Shown here: positions 6,974 to 14,178 of the stretch, piece after piece
Layout of the letters: the number at the start of each line of letters is the position of its first letter
Position numbering within the stretch: the first letter of the stretch is position 1
Source: Gemmatimonadaceae bacterium
GTDB lineage: Bacteria; Gemmatimonadota; Gemmatimonadetes; Gemmatimonadales; Gemmatimonadaceae
Direction: 5' to 3'
DNA: 14,181 bases
Assembly (NCBI GenBank): GCA_025451425.1
Contig: JANWKK010000140.1
Coordinates: 1-14,181, forward strand
The notes under the pieces: model-generated
Seen by the model: the letters and a program-made list of their open reading frames with translations, nothing else
Databases searched by the model: none
What the model was told of the DNA's origin: nothing
Translations under genes and position numbers: made by a program

Positions 6974-8932
6974 ATGTGCGGCATCGCCGGCAAGTTCATA
7001 TACGACAGCTCAGCACTCGTCGATCCCGTGCTGCTGCAGTCCATGACCGATGCGGTGGTTCACCGCGGGCCGGACGCATGCGGCTATTACCACGGGCCGG
7101 GTATTGGCCTCGGCCACAGACGTCTTCGGATCATCGATCTCGTTACCGGTGATCAGCCTCTCGCGAACGAAGACGGCTCGATTCGAGTCGTCTTTAACGG
7201 CGAGATCTACAATTTCGAGGAGCTGCGCCTAACGCTCCAAACGCGAGGGCACGTTTTCCGCACGCGCAGCGACACCGAAGTCATCGTGCACGGATACGAG
7301 GAATGGGGCGACCGGGTGATCGAGAGATTTCGCGGCATGTTCGCGTTCGCCTTGTGGGACGAGCGCAGACGTCGATTGCTCCTCGCGCGGGATCGTGTTG
7401 GCGTCAAGCCGCTCCATTACGCCGCCTTGGCTGGTTCGATCGTATTCGGATCAGAGATCAAGTCGCTTCTGCAAGATCCGGAGGTGCCGCGCGACTGGAG
7501 CGCCGAGGCGATCGATGCGTACCTGACGTTGCTCTACATTCCGGCTCCTGCGACCGTCTTTCGTGCGATCAAGAAGCTGCCGCCCGCGCATTACCTGGTG
7601 GCTGAGAATGGGGCGATCACGCTAAGGCGTTACTGGGATCTCGAGTTTGGGGAGTCGGCAGCTCGGCCATCGCGTCGCGGCGGCACGGAGGAGCAGCACC
7701 TGCGCGAGATCGATCAAGCGCTCCGTGACGCGGTTCGGCTTCGTCTCATAAGTGATGTGGCGCTCGGCGCGTTTCTCTCCGGTGGCATCGACTCGTCCGC
7801 TGTCGTTCTCTACATGATGGAAACGAGCGATGCGCCTGTGGTCACTACCAGTGTTGGCTTTGCACAGGCGAGGTTTAACGAGCTCGAATACGCCGAGGCC
7901 GTTGCGCGCCATCTTGGTTGCGCGTTTCATCCGCAGCTCGCGAGTCCGGAGATCGAGACGTTACTGCCGAAGCTGGCCTGGCACTTCGATGAACCGTTCG
8001 CTGATTCATCGGCCGTCCCAACGTATTACGTGTCAGCCGCGGCCCGGTCGATGGTGACGGTGGCTCTCTCAGGAGACGGAGGCGACGAACTGTGGGCTGG
8101 TTATGCACGCCATCGCGTGCAGTGGTGGAGAGCTCGTGCGCAAAAAGCACTGCGGGGCGCGGCGCCCATGGCTGCCGTCGCTGCTCGCGTGCTTCCCCTC
8201 AAAGTGAAAGGCACTCGCGTGCTGCGCAGTCTCGACGTCGCGCCTGACGAGTGGTACGCACGGCAGCACGCGTATGGCCTGTTCGAGCCCGCAGCCAAAC
8301 GCGCGCTGTATACCGGCGATTTTGTTGCTGCCGTGCAAGACGCTGATCCGTTTGCGCCGTTCCGCGACGCATGGAGGAGGTGCTCGTCGCTCGACCCCGT
8401 TGATCGCGCGATGTACGTCGACTTCAAGACGTACTTGCCGGACGACGTCATGACGAAGGTGGACCGCATGAGCATGGCGGTGTCGCTCGAGGCACGCGAA
8501 CCTCTGCTCGATCACAAGCTCCTCGAACGGGCGGCTGCGGTGCCGTCGAGGCTCAAGCTGAAGAACGGGACTAGCAAGTATCTACTTCGTCGCCTTCTGG
8601 AACGTCGAGTGCCGCCGTCCATTCTCGGGCGCAAGAAGCAAGGGTTCGCGGCGCCGATTGGCGATTGGCTGCGTGGGCCACTTGCTGAGATGACGTCGGA
8701 GCTTTTAGGCGACGGACGTCTCCGGAGCCGTGGACTTCTTCGTCAAGCCGAAGTCGACCGCCTGTGGCGAGAGCACCGATCGGGTCGCGGCGGCCACGAC
8801 CACCGGCTGTGGCAGCTCGTTATGCTCGAGCTGTGGTTCCGCCGCTTTGCCGACCACGAGCCGGAACATATCCCGACGACCATGCCCGTTCTCGAGACGA
8901 CGAAGCCGCAAGATCTGATGAACAGGGCGTAG
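6974..8932 (+). CDS. asnB: Asparagine synthase (glutamine-hydrolysing) / XrtA-type amidotransferase
   Basis: The 652-residue product is a two-domain class II amidotransferase. The N-terminal glutaminase begins MCGIAG, so Cys2 becomes the nucleophile after Met removal, which fixes the start. It continues with HRGPDACGYY, GHRRLRIIDL and VFNGEIYNF, which hold the glutamine-binding residues. The synthetase domain has the ATP pyrophosphatase loop SGGIDSS (269-275) and SGDGGDELWAGY (366-377). The chemistry is ATP-dependent transfer of glutamine ammonia to a carboxylate via an acyl-adenylate. True AsnB makes asparagine. In exopolysaccharide loci, close relatives (for example those annotated as exosortase A system-associated amidotransferases) are thought to amidate sugar carboxylates, and the context favours that role here. 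Length matches the family. No Shine-Dalgarno sequence is visible in the 95-base leader, which holds only a 5-base inverted repeat, CGTAC-CC-GTACG (6940-6951). The family is certain; the acceptor is inferred. Confidence 0.95.
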   Translation: MCGIAGKFIYDSSALVDPVLLQSMTDAVVHRGPDACGYYHGPGIGLGHRRLRIIDLVTGDQPLANEDGSIRVVFNGEIYNFEELRLTLQTRGHVFRTRSDTEVIVHGYEEWGDRVIERFRGMFAFALWDERRRRLLLARDRVGVKPLHYAALAGSIVFGSEIKSLLQDPEVPRDWSAEAIDAYLTLLYIPAPATVFRAIKKLPPAHYLVAENGAITLRRYWDLEFGESAARPSRRGGTEEQHLREIDQALRDAVRLRLISDVALGAFLSGGIDSSAVVLYMMETSDAPVVTTSVGFAQARFNELEYAEAVARHLGCAFHPQLASPEIETLLPKLAWHFDEPFADSSAVPTYYVSAAARSMVTVALSGDGGDELWAGYARHRVQWWRARAQKALRGAAPMAAVAARVLPLKVKGTRVLRSLDVAPDEWYARQHAYGLFEPAAKRALYTGDFVAAVQDADPFAPFRDAWRRCSSLDPVDRAMYVDFKTYLPDDVMTKVDRMSMAVSLEAREPLLDHKLLERAAAVPSRLKLKNGTSKYLLRRLLERRVPPSILGRKKQGFAAPIGDWLRGPLAEMTSELLGDGRLRSRGLLRQAEVDRLWREHRSGRGGHDHRLWQLVMLELWFRRFADHEPEHIPTTMPVLETTKPQDLMNRA

Positions 8933-8962
8933 ATCGTGCGGTAGCGGAAACATTTCTCATTC

Positions 8963-8972
8963 GAGGTTACTC
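8963..8972 (+). promoter_or_regulatory. Ribosome binding site fixing the GTG start of the acyltransferase
   Basis: GAGG (8963-8966) is followed by six bases and then the GTG at 8973. No ATG in this frame gives a full-length first helix, so the GTG start rests on this site. It lies in the 40-base gap after the amidotransferase stop codon. Confidence 0.6.
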
Positions 8973-10130
8973 GTGTCCGACGGTGGACGACGAGGCGAGC
9001 GTGTTGAAGCACTCGACGGCATTCGCGGCATTGCCGTACTCGCGGTCCTGTTGTTCCATTGCTCGCTCGAGTTACAAGGTTCCTGGCGGGTCGCGGGCTC
9101 CTGGGGTTGGATGGGCGTCGACCTGTTCTTCGTACTGTCCGGTTTCCTCATCACCGGCATTCTCCTCGACGCTCGCGGAGCCCCGTCGCGGTTTTATTAC
9201 GGCGGTTTCTATGCTCGACGATTGCTCCGCATCGCGCCGGCATTCGTCGCTCTCATGCTCACATTGATGCTCGCGCCCGGGCTCACTGGTCAGAGTCCGG
9301 CAGGCCACCGCCTTCTCATCTCCCACGAGGGCTGGTACTGGGCATTCTGTGCCAACGCCTTGATCGCGACATATGGCTGGGCCGGAGTGATTCCGCAAAC
9401 CGCTCCCCTCTGGTCGCTCGCGGTCGAGGAGCAGTTCTATCTGATCTGGCCGTCCGTCGTTAGGCGACTCTCAGCCGGACGGGTCCTTCGGCTTGGCGTC
9501 GTGCTGATCGTGTTGGCGGCAAGCGCCCGGATCGTCCTCGGGCGTCGAGGAGTCAGCACGGACACTCTGTACGTGCTGATGCCGACGCGCGCAGATCTGC
9601 TCGCGTGGGGCGCCGTGTTGGCCGCACTGATTCGGCTTCCAAACGGTCTATCCATCATTCGACGATTCCTCTGGCCTGCGCTCATCGGCGCGGCGCTCTG
9701 GATCATTGCTGTCATGCTGCACTTCGCGAGCTCGTATTACTGGTCGAGAGGGATGGTGATGGCTGGCTACCCAGCGGTCGCGGTGGGCGCGGCCTGCCTG
9801 GTTGCAATCGCAATCCTGTACGATCCAGCCCCGCTGCGATTTTCCTGGCTGACGCAGATCGGTAAGGTCAGTTACAGTCTGTACCTCTGGCACATGACCG
9901 CCATTGCGGTACTTGCTCCGTTGACGCGGAGCGTGGGAGCCGGGCTGATTCCTCTCGCCCTCCTCGTGTCCCTGGTCCCGACGCTTCTTTCGTGGTATTT
10001 GATCGAGCGCCCTCTGCTCTCGCTCAAACGGTACGCCCCCATGCGAGCCGCCGAGCAACCGATCGCCGTTGCGCCACCTGCCGCGCCACTGGAAGAAGTC
10101 TTGCCAGTGTCGGCGGAGTCAGAGCACTGA
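8973..10130 (+). CDS. Membrane acyltransferase, acyltransferase 3 family (OafA/YrhL-like)
   Basis: This 385-residue polytopic membrane protein belongs to the acyltransferase 3 family, which moves acetyl or other short acyl groups across the inner membrane onto O-antigen, exopolysaccharide, peptidoglycan or Nod-factor sugars. The diagnostic first block is LDGIRGIAVLAVLLFH (14-29), with the essential Arg18 and His29. It is followed by GVDLFFVLSGFLITGILL (48-65), FYARRLLRIAPAF and the loop WSLAVEEQFYLIWP (147-160). About ten hydrophobic helices follow in the usual order, and the protein ends in a 25-residue Pro/Ala-rich cytoplasmic tail (AEQPIAVAPPAAP and onwards). There is no SGNH domain fused to the C-terminus. 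It is the last gene of the plus-strand block, starting 40 bases after the amidotransferase, and is convergent with the ligase gene only 30 bases away. O-acylation of the locus polysaccharide is the likely role. The family is certain; the acyl group and acceptor are not visible. Confidence 0.95.
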   Translation: MSDGGRRGERVEALDGIRGIAVLAVLLFHCSLELQGSWRVAGSWGWMGVDLFFVLSGFLITGILLDARGAPSRFYYGGFYARRLLRIAPAFVALMLTLMLAPGLTGQSPAGHRLLISHEGWYWAFCANALIATYGWAGVIPQTAPLWSLAVEEQFYLIWPSVVRRLSAGRVLRLGVVLIVLAASARIVLGRRGVSTDTLYVLMPTRADLLAWGAVLAALIRLPNGLSIIRRFLWPALIGAALWIIAVMLHFASSYYWSRGMVMAGYPAVAVGAACLVAIAILYDPAPLRFSWLTQIGKVSYSLYLWHMTAIAVLAPLTRSVGAGLIPLALLVSLVPTLLSWYLIERPLLSLKRYAPMRAAEQPIAVAPPAAPLEEVLPVSAESEH

Positions 10131-10146
10131 TACGGGTACGTTGGTC

Positions 10147-10166
10147 GCCTGACGATCGCGTTAGGC
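10147..10166 (+). terminator. Hairpin between convergent genes, possible terminator without a U-tract
   Basis: GCCTGACG (10147-10154), loop ATCG, and CGTTAGGC (10159-10166) form an eight-pair stem with one G-U wobble in plus-strand RNA; in minus-strand RNA that pair becomes a mismatch. It starts 16 bases after the acyltransferase stop codon and includes the stop codon of the convergent ligase gene. No T-rich tract follows on either strand, so a classical intrinsic terminator is not shown. Confidence 0.35.
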
Positions 10167-11567
10167 ATCGCAACGCTTCAGTTTCCCTGACGCAGTCACC
10201 GGGAGCGTCGAGGTGAAGCGGATCGATGCCGGCACTTTGTGAGCCGCAAGCGAGCGGCGGCAACATTCGAGAATTTCGGCCCGGGTGCGCTCGACCGCTG
10301 AGGCACCGACCGAGTGTTCGATGTCCGAGTCGAGGACGACGTCGGCGGTTACGAGCGCTCCGACAATCGGACTCCTCCGCGCGGTGACGAGCGACATCCG
10401 CACGCCAGGATGCCGATTGATCACGGCCTCAACTTCTTCCGCCTGGATCTTCAAACCGCCGACGTTGATGATGCCACCTCGGCGGCCGATGAAATAGCAG
10501 CGATGGTTGCGTTGATCGACGACATCACCGGTGTCAACGAATCCCTCATCATCGAGGAGGATGTCGTCACGCGCGCCGAGGTAGCGAAGCGCCGTGCGCG
10601 GCGACCGGATGCGAAGTGTCTCATCGAGAACCTTCAGGTCGACACCGGTCTCGCCACGCCCGAGGAACGACGTTGGAAACCCGGCACGGCCATCGCTCAC
10701 CTCGAACGCCACGCCAGCTTCAGTCGACGCGAAGGCATGCGCGACCGTTGCGTCGGGAAGAGTCACTCGCAGTTGATCGATCAGCGCCTGGTCTACGATC
10801 TCGCCTGAAAGACGCACGTAACGCGGCGAGAGCGATCGTAACGCGGAGCTCATCAGCGCGCGCCGCCAGTGCGATGGCGTGCCGCTGATGTGGGTGACGC
10901 CATGTTGGCGGGCGCGCATCAAAAACGCGGTCGGATCTTCGCCGGCAGACAACAGTACCAACGAGCCGCCACCCAGTATTGTGCGCAGAAGAATCTGAAG
11001 TCCACCGTACCGGCGAACATCATAGAAGGTTGCCCAGACAGTTGGATCGGTGCGAGGTTCGGAAGGCTGGATGGCGCCCGTTAGGCTCCGGAGCGTATGT
11101 ACCACCATCTTCGGCAGGCCGGTTGTCCCGGATGTGAACAATATCCATTCCGTGTTCGTCCCCGGTTCGCGCTGGACAACAGTGCCGCGAATCCTTTGCC
11201 CACATGAGACGACGCGCTCGACTCCGCCGCGGATCAATTGCTCGCGCGGCCGATCGGTGGCGAGGACGTCGACCCCCGCCGTCGCGACCACGTGCGGTAA
11301 GTGTTTGGGATCGAGATCGGGCGGACACAAGACGAGGCGACGCGCGATTCCATCGAGCTCGATCAGCGCGAGCGCAGCCGGGAGTTGATCCGCCGTGTAC
11401 ACCAGGACCGTTCGGCCGCGGAGTTGGTCGAGCCCCGTGTCGAGCGCTGAGCCGAAAGCAAGTTCCTCGAGAGCTACCGATCCGTCACTCTTCCAAATTC
11501 GGCTCGAGGCACTCTCGCTGCTCCGCGTGAATGCGACCCATAAGGAGGGCGCACTAAGCGACGGCAT
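10161..11567 (-). CDS. AMP-forming acid:carrier (or acid:CoA) ligase, ANL superfamily
   Basis: This 468-residue adenylate-forming enzyme activates a carboxylic acid with ATP and passes it to a thiol, most likely the phosphopantetheine arm of the carrier protein encoded just upstream. ANL motifs appear in order: the phosphate loop LFTSGTTGLPK (143-153), ASTEAG (280-285), the hinge-side TGD (346-348), GRRGGIINVGGLKIQAEEVE (361-380), and the C-terminal catalytic lysine in SGKLKR (K462). It is shorter than most acyl-CoA ligases because the N-terminal region before the phosphate loop is reduced. The A4 region reads TFYDVRRYGG. I could not align an Asp to the position that holds the amino group in amino-acid adenylation domains, so the substrate may be a non-amino acid; this is weak evidence. 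The ATG at 11567 lies 14 bases inside the carrier gene, implying translational coupling. It is the last gene of the minus-strand run. The family is certain and the substrate unknown. Confidence 0.93.
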   Translation of the reverse strand: MPSLSAPSLWVAFTRSSESASSRIWKSDGSVALEELAFGSALDTGLDQLRGRTVLVYTADQLPAALALIELDGIARRLVLCPPDLDPKHLPHVVATAGVDVLATDRPREQLIRGGVERVVSCGQRIRGTVVQREPGTNTEWILFTSGTTGLPKMVVHTLRSLTGAIQPSEPRTDPTVWATFYDVRRYGGLQILLRTILGGGSLVLLSAGEDPTAFLMRARQHGVTHISGTPSHWRRALMSSALRSLSPRYVRLSGEIVDQALIDQLRVTLPDATVAHAFASTEAGVAFEVSDGRAGFPTSFLGRGETGVDLKVLDETLRIRSPRTALRYLGARDDILLDDEGFVDTGDVVDQRNHRCYFIGRRGGIINVGGLKIQAEEVEAVINRHPGVRMSLVTARRSPIVGALVTADVVLDSDIEHSVGASAVERTRAEILECCRRSLAAHKVPASIRFTSTLPVTASGKLKRCDA

Positions 11568-11817
11568 TCGCTTGTGTCTTCTCGTACAGCTGGACGAAGT
11601 CGCCGAACGTCACGGGGTACCGGCCGTCATTCGAGGCGGCGAATGGGTCGATCCCCAAAGCATCCTCTAGTCGAGCGACGACGACGGCGAAGCCAAGAGA
11701 ATCCAAGCCGGAATCCATGAGCGGCTGATCGTCCGTCAGTATCGCCAGCCGGTTGTTCTGCTCGGTCGCGACTTGCTCGAAGTGCGCGATGATCGTCGTC
11801 CTGATGCTGTCACTCAT
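11554..11817 (-). CDS. Acyl carrier protein (phosphopantetheine-binding)
   Basis: This is a small free-standing carrier protein of 87 residues. The phosphopantetheine attachment Ser is S40 in the motif DSGLDSLGFAVV (35-46), in the expected place at the start of helix II. It is followed by the acidic ARLEDALGIDPF. Such proteins carry an acyl or aminoacyl group as a thioester. The start at 11817 is set by a good AGAGG site seven bases upstream and by fit to the family; the same frame is open further upstream (to 11967), but that extension has no carrier resemblance. Its end overlaps the start of the ligase gene by 14 bases, so ligase and carrier are almost surely partners. It begins 55 bases after the homoserine acyltransferase stop codon, with a strong hairpin between. 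The C-terminus ends in AVA and lacks a Gly-Gly tail, so it is not a ThiS-like sulfur carrier. Confidence 0.92.
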   Translation of the reverse strand: MSDSIRTTIIAHFEQVATEQNNRLAILTDDQPLMDSGLDSLGFAVVVARLEDALGIDPFAASNDGRYPVTFGDFVQLYEKTQANAVA

Positions 11818-11829
11818 CGATATGCCTCT
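11818..11829 (-). promoter_or_regulatory. Ribosome binding site of the carrier protein gene
   Basis: On the minus strand AGAGG (11829-11825) stands seven bases before the ATG at 11817. It decides the carrier start against longer in-frame readings that would reach back into the preceding gene. Confidence 0.65.
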
Positions 11830-11857
11830 GGAGGTTAGAAAGTGTGTGTGGAGGGCA

Positions 11858-11888
11858 TTCCAGCGCACGCGTTCAGCGTGCGGTGGAA
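11858..11888 (-). terminator. Strong hairpin across the stop codon of the homoserine acyltransferase gene
   Basis: Positions 11858-11870 pair with 11876-11888: an inner perfect 7-base stem (CGCACGC with GCGTGCG), one G-G mismatch, then an outer 5-base stem (TTCCA with TGGAA). The loop is five bases (11871-11875). The stop codon of the upstream gene (11875-11873) lies in the loop. No T-rich tract follows directly in the minus-strand sense, so it could be an attenuator, an RNA processing or stability element, or a U-less terminator between the methionine genes and the carrier/ligase genes. Confidence 0.45.
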
Positions 11889-12835
11889 AGAGCGCCGGAT
11901 CCGATGGGAGAGGATTTCCGTTCGGCAACGTTCGAGATCCAATTGCTGTAAAGTTGGACGGCCACATCGCGCCATACGTTCGCGGGTTGCGGAGGCCGGT
12001 CTTCGGGAAAATGGTCGAGCAAGTCGGGCGTGCGCTGCCTTGCGGTGCGTTCCCGAAAGGTGTTCAGCGCTCGTGAAACATCCCTGTTGAAATAGCCGTG
12101 CGGCAACGCCGGATATCGCTCCGTCGTCCCCGTGAGATATCGCCCAACGTCGCGTCGGTATTCTCGGAACAGAGTCCCGGTGTCGTACTCCGGATGCCCC
12201 TGGCAAAACACAAAGAGCGCACGACGCTGCAACGTGAACACGTCCACCCCCGCTTCATCCGAGAGCGACGCGATGTCGTATCCGGCCGCGACGAGCGGTT
12301 CCGGATCCAGCGTGTTGAGGCGCGAGTGCGGAAGCCGCCAGCTTGCCGGGAGCGTGCCGACGAAGGCGTGATCCGTGACTTTGCGGCATCGGAAAACACC
12401 GCTGATTTTCTGTGGTAGCTTGCGTCGCTCGATCCCGTCGAGGTAGAGCACTGCCGCGTGTGCAGCAAGGCAAGACCAGACAGTCGGTGTGGCCGAGTCA
12501 CACGCCCAGTCCACGAGCCGCTTGAACGACGGCCAATACTTCTCTTGGGGCAGCGTCGGCGTGCGCGGTTCGGCTCCGGTCACGATGAGACCATCCAAAT
12601 CGCCGTTCCACAGCGCATCGATCGGGTCGTAGTGCTCGGCGACATAGGCGCGACCTTCGTCACCACGAATCAACTCTGGAAACGAGAACACGCGGAGCTG
12701 AACCTCGTGGTCGCCGCTGGCGGCGAGGAGCAGGTCCCGGAACTGGCGCTCGGTCGACTGGAGTGCCGCATCGCCCATGTTGTTCACGAGCCCGATCACG
12801 AGCGGCTCGCGGCAACGTCGGCTCGTAAGGCTCAT
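11873..12835 (-). CDS. metA: Homoserine O-acyltransferase, MetA fold (homoserine O-succinyltransferase family)
   Basis: The 320-residue protein belongs to the MetA family, which acylates homoserine in the first committed step of methionine synthesis through a Cys-His-Glu triad on a class I amidotransferase-like fold. The nucleophile is Cys122 in VWSCLAAHA (119-127). The His and Glu are H214 and E216 in QGHPEYD (212-218), followed by the family's EYRRDVGRYL and a C-terminal NWI. Spacing between the Cys and the His/Glu pair is close to that of E. coli MetA. At the position that selects succinyl-CoA (Gly) or acetyl-CoA (Glu) in studied members, this protein aligns Arg91 (VTGAEPRTP), so the acyl donor is open. 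The start was set at 12835 because its ATG overlaps the TGA of the upstream metY gene in an ATGA arrangement; an in-frame ATG at 12877 would lie well inside metY. The family is firm and donor specificity is not. Confidence 0.88.
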   Translation of the reverse strand: MSLTSRRCREPLVIGLVNNMGDAALQSTERQFRDLLLAASGDHEVQLRVFSFPELIRGDEGRAYVAEHYDPIDALWNGDLDGLIVTGAEPRTPTLPQEKYWPSFKRLVDWACDSATPTVWSCLAAHAAVLYLDGIERRKLPQKISGVFRCRKVTDHAFVGTLPASWRLPHSRLNTLDPEPLVAAGYDIASLSDEAGVDVFTLQRRALFVFCQGHPEYDTGTLFREYRRDVGRYLTGTTERYPALPHGYFNRDVSRALNTFRERTARQRTPDLLDHFPEDRPPQPANVWRDVAVQLYSNWISNVAERKSSPIGSGALSTAR

Positions 12836-14178
12836 GAGGCGGAAACCGCCGCAGCAGACGAACGATTGTTGCTGCACCTGTCGGGCCGGACTGTCACGTG
12901 AGTCGGGACGGCGGCGCGTAATGCCTGGTCAAGATCGCCGAGAATGTCGTCGATGTGCTCGATGCCAATGCTCAGACGAATCATCTCGGGCAGGACGCCG
13001 GCCTTCCTTTGCTCGACACGGGACATCTGCCGGTGTGTCGTCGATGCCGGATGGCACGCGAGTGATTTGGAATCACCGAGATTCACGACTCGCTTGATCA
13101 GCACCAGTGCGTCGTAGAAACGCGAACCAGCGGTCAAGCCGCCGTTGATCCCGAACGTCAGCAGCGAGCACGCATGCCCGGCCAGATACTTCTGCGCGAG
13201 GTGGAAATGAGGACTACTCTCGAATCCGGCGTAGTTCACCCATTCGACTCGTGCGTCATCGCGCAGAAACTCGGCCACCTTGCGAGCGTTCTCAACGTGG
13301 CGTTCCATGCGCAAAGCCACCGATTCGATCCCCTGGAGAAGGAGGAAGGCGTTGAGTGGCGACAGCACCGAGCCGAGGGTGCGCTGATAGACGCTACGAC
13401 AGCGCCCAATGTACGCTGCGTCCCCGAAGTGCTCGGTATAGATCAGGTCGTGGTACGACTTGTCAGGCTGGGTGAACATCGGGAATCGCGCGGAGTGTTT
13501 CGCCCACGGAAACTTTCCCGAGTCGATGATGATCCCGCCCATCGTCGTACCATGTCCGCCAAGGAACTTGGTGAGCGAATGCACAACGATGTCGGCACCG
13601 AATTCGATTGGCCGGAGGAGGATTGGCGTCGGTACGGTGTTATCGACGATAAGGGGAACGCCGCGCCGGTGCGCAACATTTGCGAGTGCCTCGATATCGC
13701 AGACGTTACCGGCGGGATTACCGACGCTCTCGCAGTACACGGCGCGCGTGTCGTCATCGATCAGCGCCTCGATCGCCTCGGGGTCGTCGCTCGACGCGAA
13801 TCGCACAGCCACGCCCATCGTCGGAAGGAGGTGGGCGAACAGGGTGTAGGTCGTTCCGTAGAGCTGCGGGACGGAGACGATGTTCGTGCCCGGCCCTGAG
13901 ACATGGAGCGTGGCGAAATGCATTGCGGCCTGGCCCGAACTGACGCTCAGCGCCTCGATCCCGCCTTCCATCGCGGCGATGCGCCGCTCGAGCACCGCGT
14001 TCGTCGGATTGCTGATACGTGAGTAGCGATACCCATCTACTTCGAGATTGAACAGTGCCGCCGCGTGCTCGGCGCTCTCGAATTCGTAGGCGACCGACTG
14101 ATATATGGGAACGGCCGTCGTTGGCGCGAGCTCGTTTGCCTCGTAGCCGAAGTGAAGGGCGATCGTTTCGCGATGCAT
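12832..14178 (-). CDS. metY: O-acetylhomoserine sulfhydrylase (MetY-type, PLP-dependent)
   Basis: This 448-residue enzyme of the Cys/Met metabolism PLP family replaces the acyl group of O-acylhomoserine with sulfide to give homocysteine. The PLP-binding lysine is K204 in SLTKFLGGHGT (201-211). The Asp that holds the pyridine nitrogen is D179 in VDNT. The N-terminal TIALHFGYE and C-terminal CHPASTTHRQMS and RLSIGIEHIDDI blocks are typical of MetY rather than of the shorter cystathionine gamma-synthases (about 390 residues), as is the length. The ATG at 14178 fits the family N-terminus. A TTG directly before it at the window edge, or an upstream start outside the window, cannot be excluded. The last 20 or so residues (VRPDRCSNNRSSAAAVSAS) form a low-complexity tail beyond the fold. 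The stop overlaps the start of the homoserine acyltransferase gene (ATGA), so product and substrate enzymes are made together. Direct sulfhydrylation is the implied methionine route. Confidence 0.92.
   Translation of the reverse strand: MHRETIALHFGYEANELAPTTAVPIYQSVAYEFESAEHAAALFNLEVDGYRYSRISNPTNAVLERRIAAMEGGIEALSVSSGQAAMHFATLHVSGPGTNIVSVPQLYGTTYTLFAHLLPTMGVAVRFASSDDPEAIEALIDDDTRAVYCESVGNPAGNVCDIEALANVAHRRGVPLIVDNTVPTPILLRPIEFGADIVVHSLTKFLGGHGTTMGGIIIDSGKFPWAKHSARFPMFTQPDKSYHDLIYTEHFGDAAYIGRCRSVYQRTLGSVLSPLNAFLLLQGIESVALRMERHVENARKVAEFLRDDARVEWVNYAGFESSPHFHLAQKYLAGHACSLLTFGINGGLTAGSRFYDALVLIKRVVNLGDSKSLACHPASTTHRQMSRVEQRKAGVLPEMIRLSIGIEHIDDILGDLDQALRAAVPTHVTVRPDRCSNNRSSAAAVSAS

Noticed and set aside
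11554..11817. A ThiS/HcyS-like sulfur carrier serving MetY, as in thiocarboxylate-dependent homocysteine synthesis
   Set aside because: The protein has a phosphopantetheine Ser motif (DSLGF) and ends AVA with no C-terminal Gly-Gly, so it is an acyl carrier and not a sulfur carrier.
10161..11817. A classical D-alanylation (DltA/DltC) pair
   Set aside because: No DltB-type MBOAT or DltD is adjacent, the A4 region does not show the amino-acid-binding Asp, and the chromosomal setting is unlike dlt operons.
12458..12901. A 147-residue plus-strand open frame, and a longer one at 13174-13899
   Set aside because: Both are antisense to the well-supported metA-like and metY genes; composition and lack of motifs mark them as shadows.
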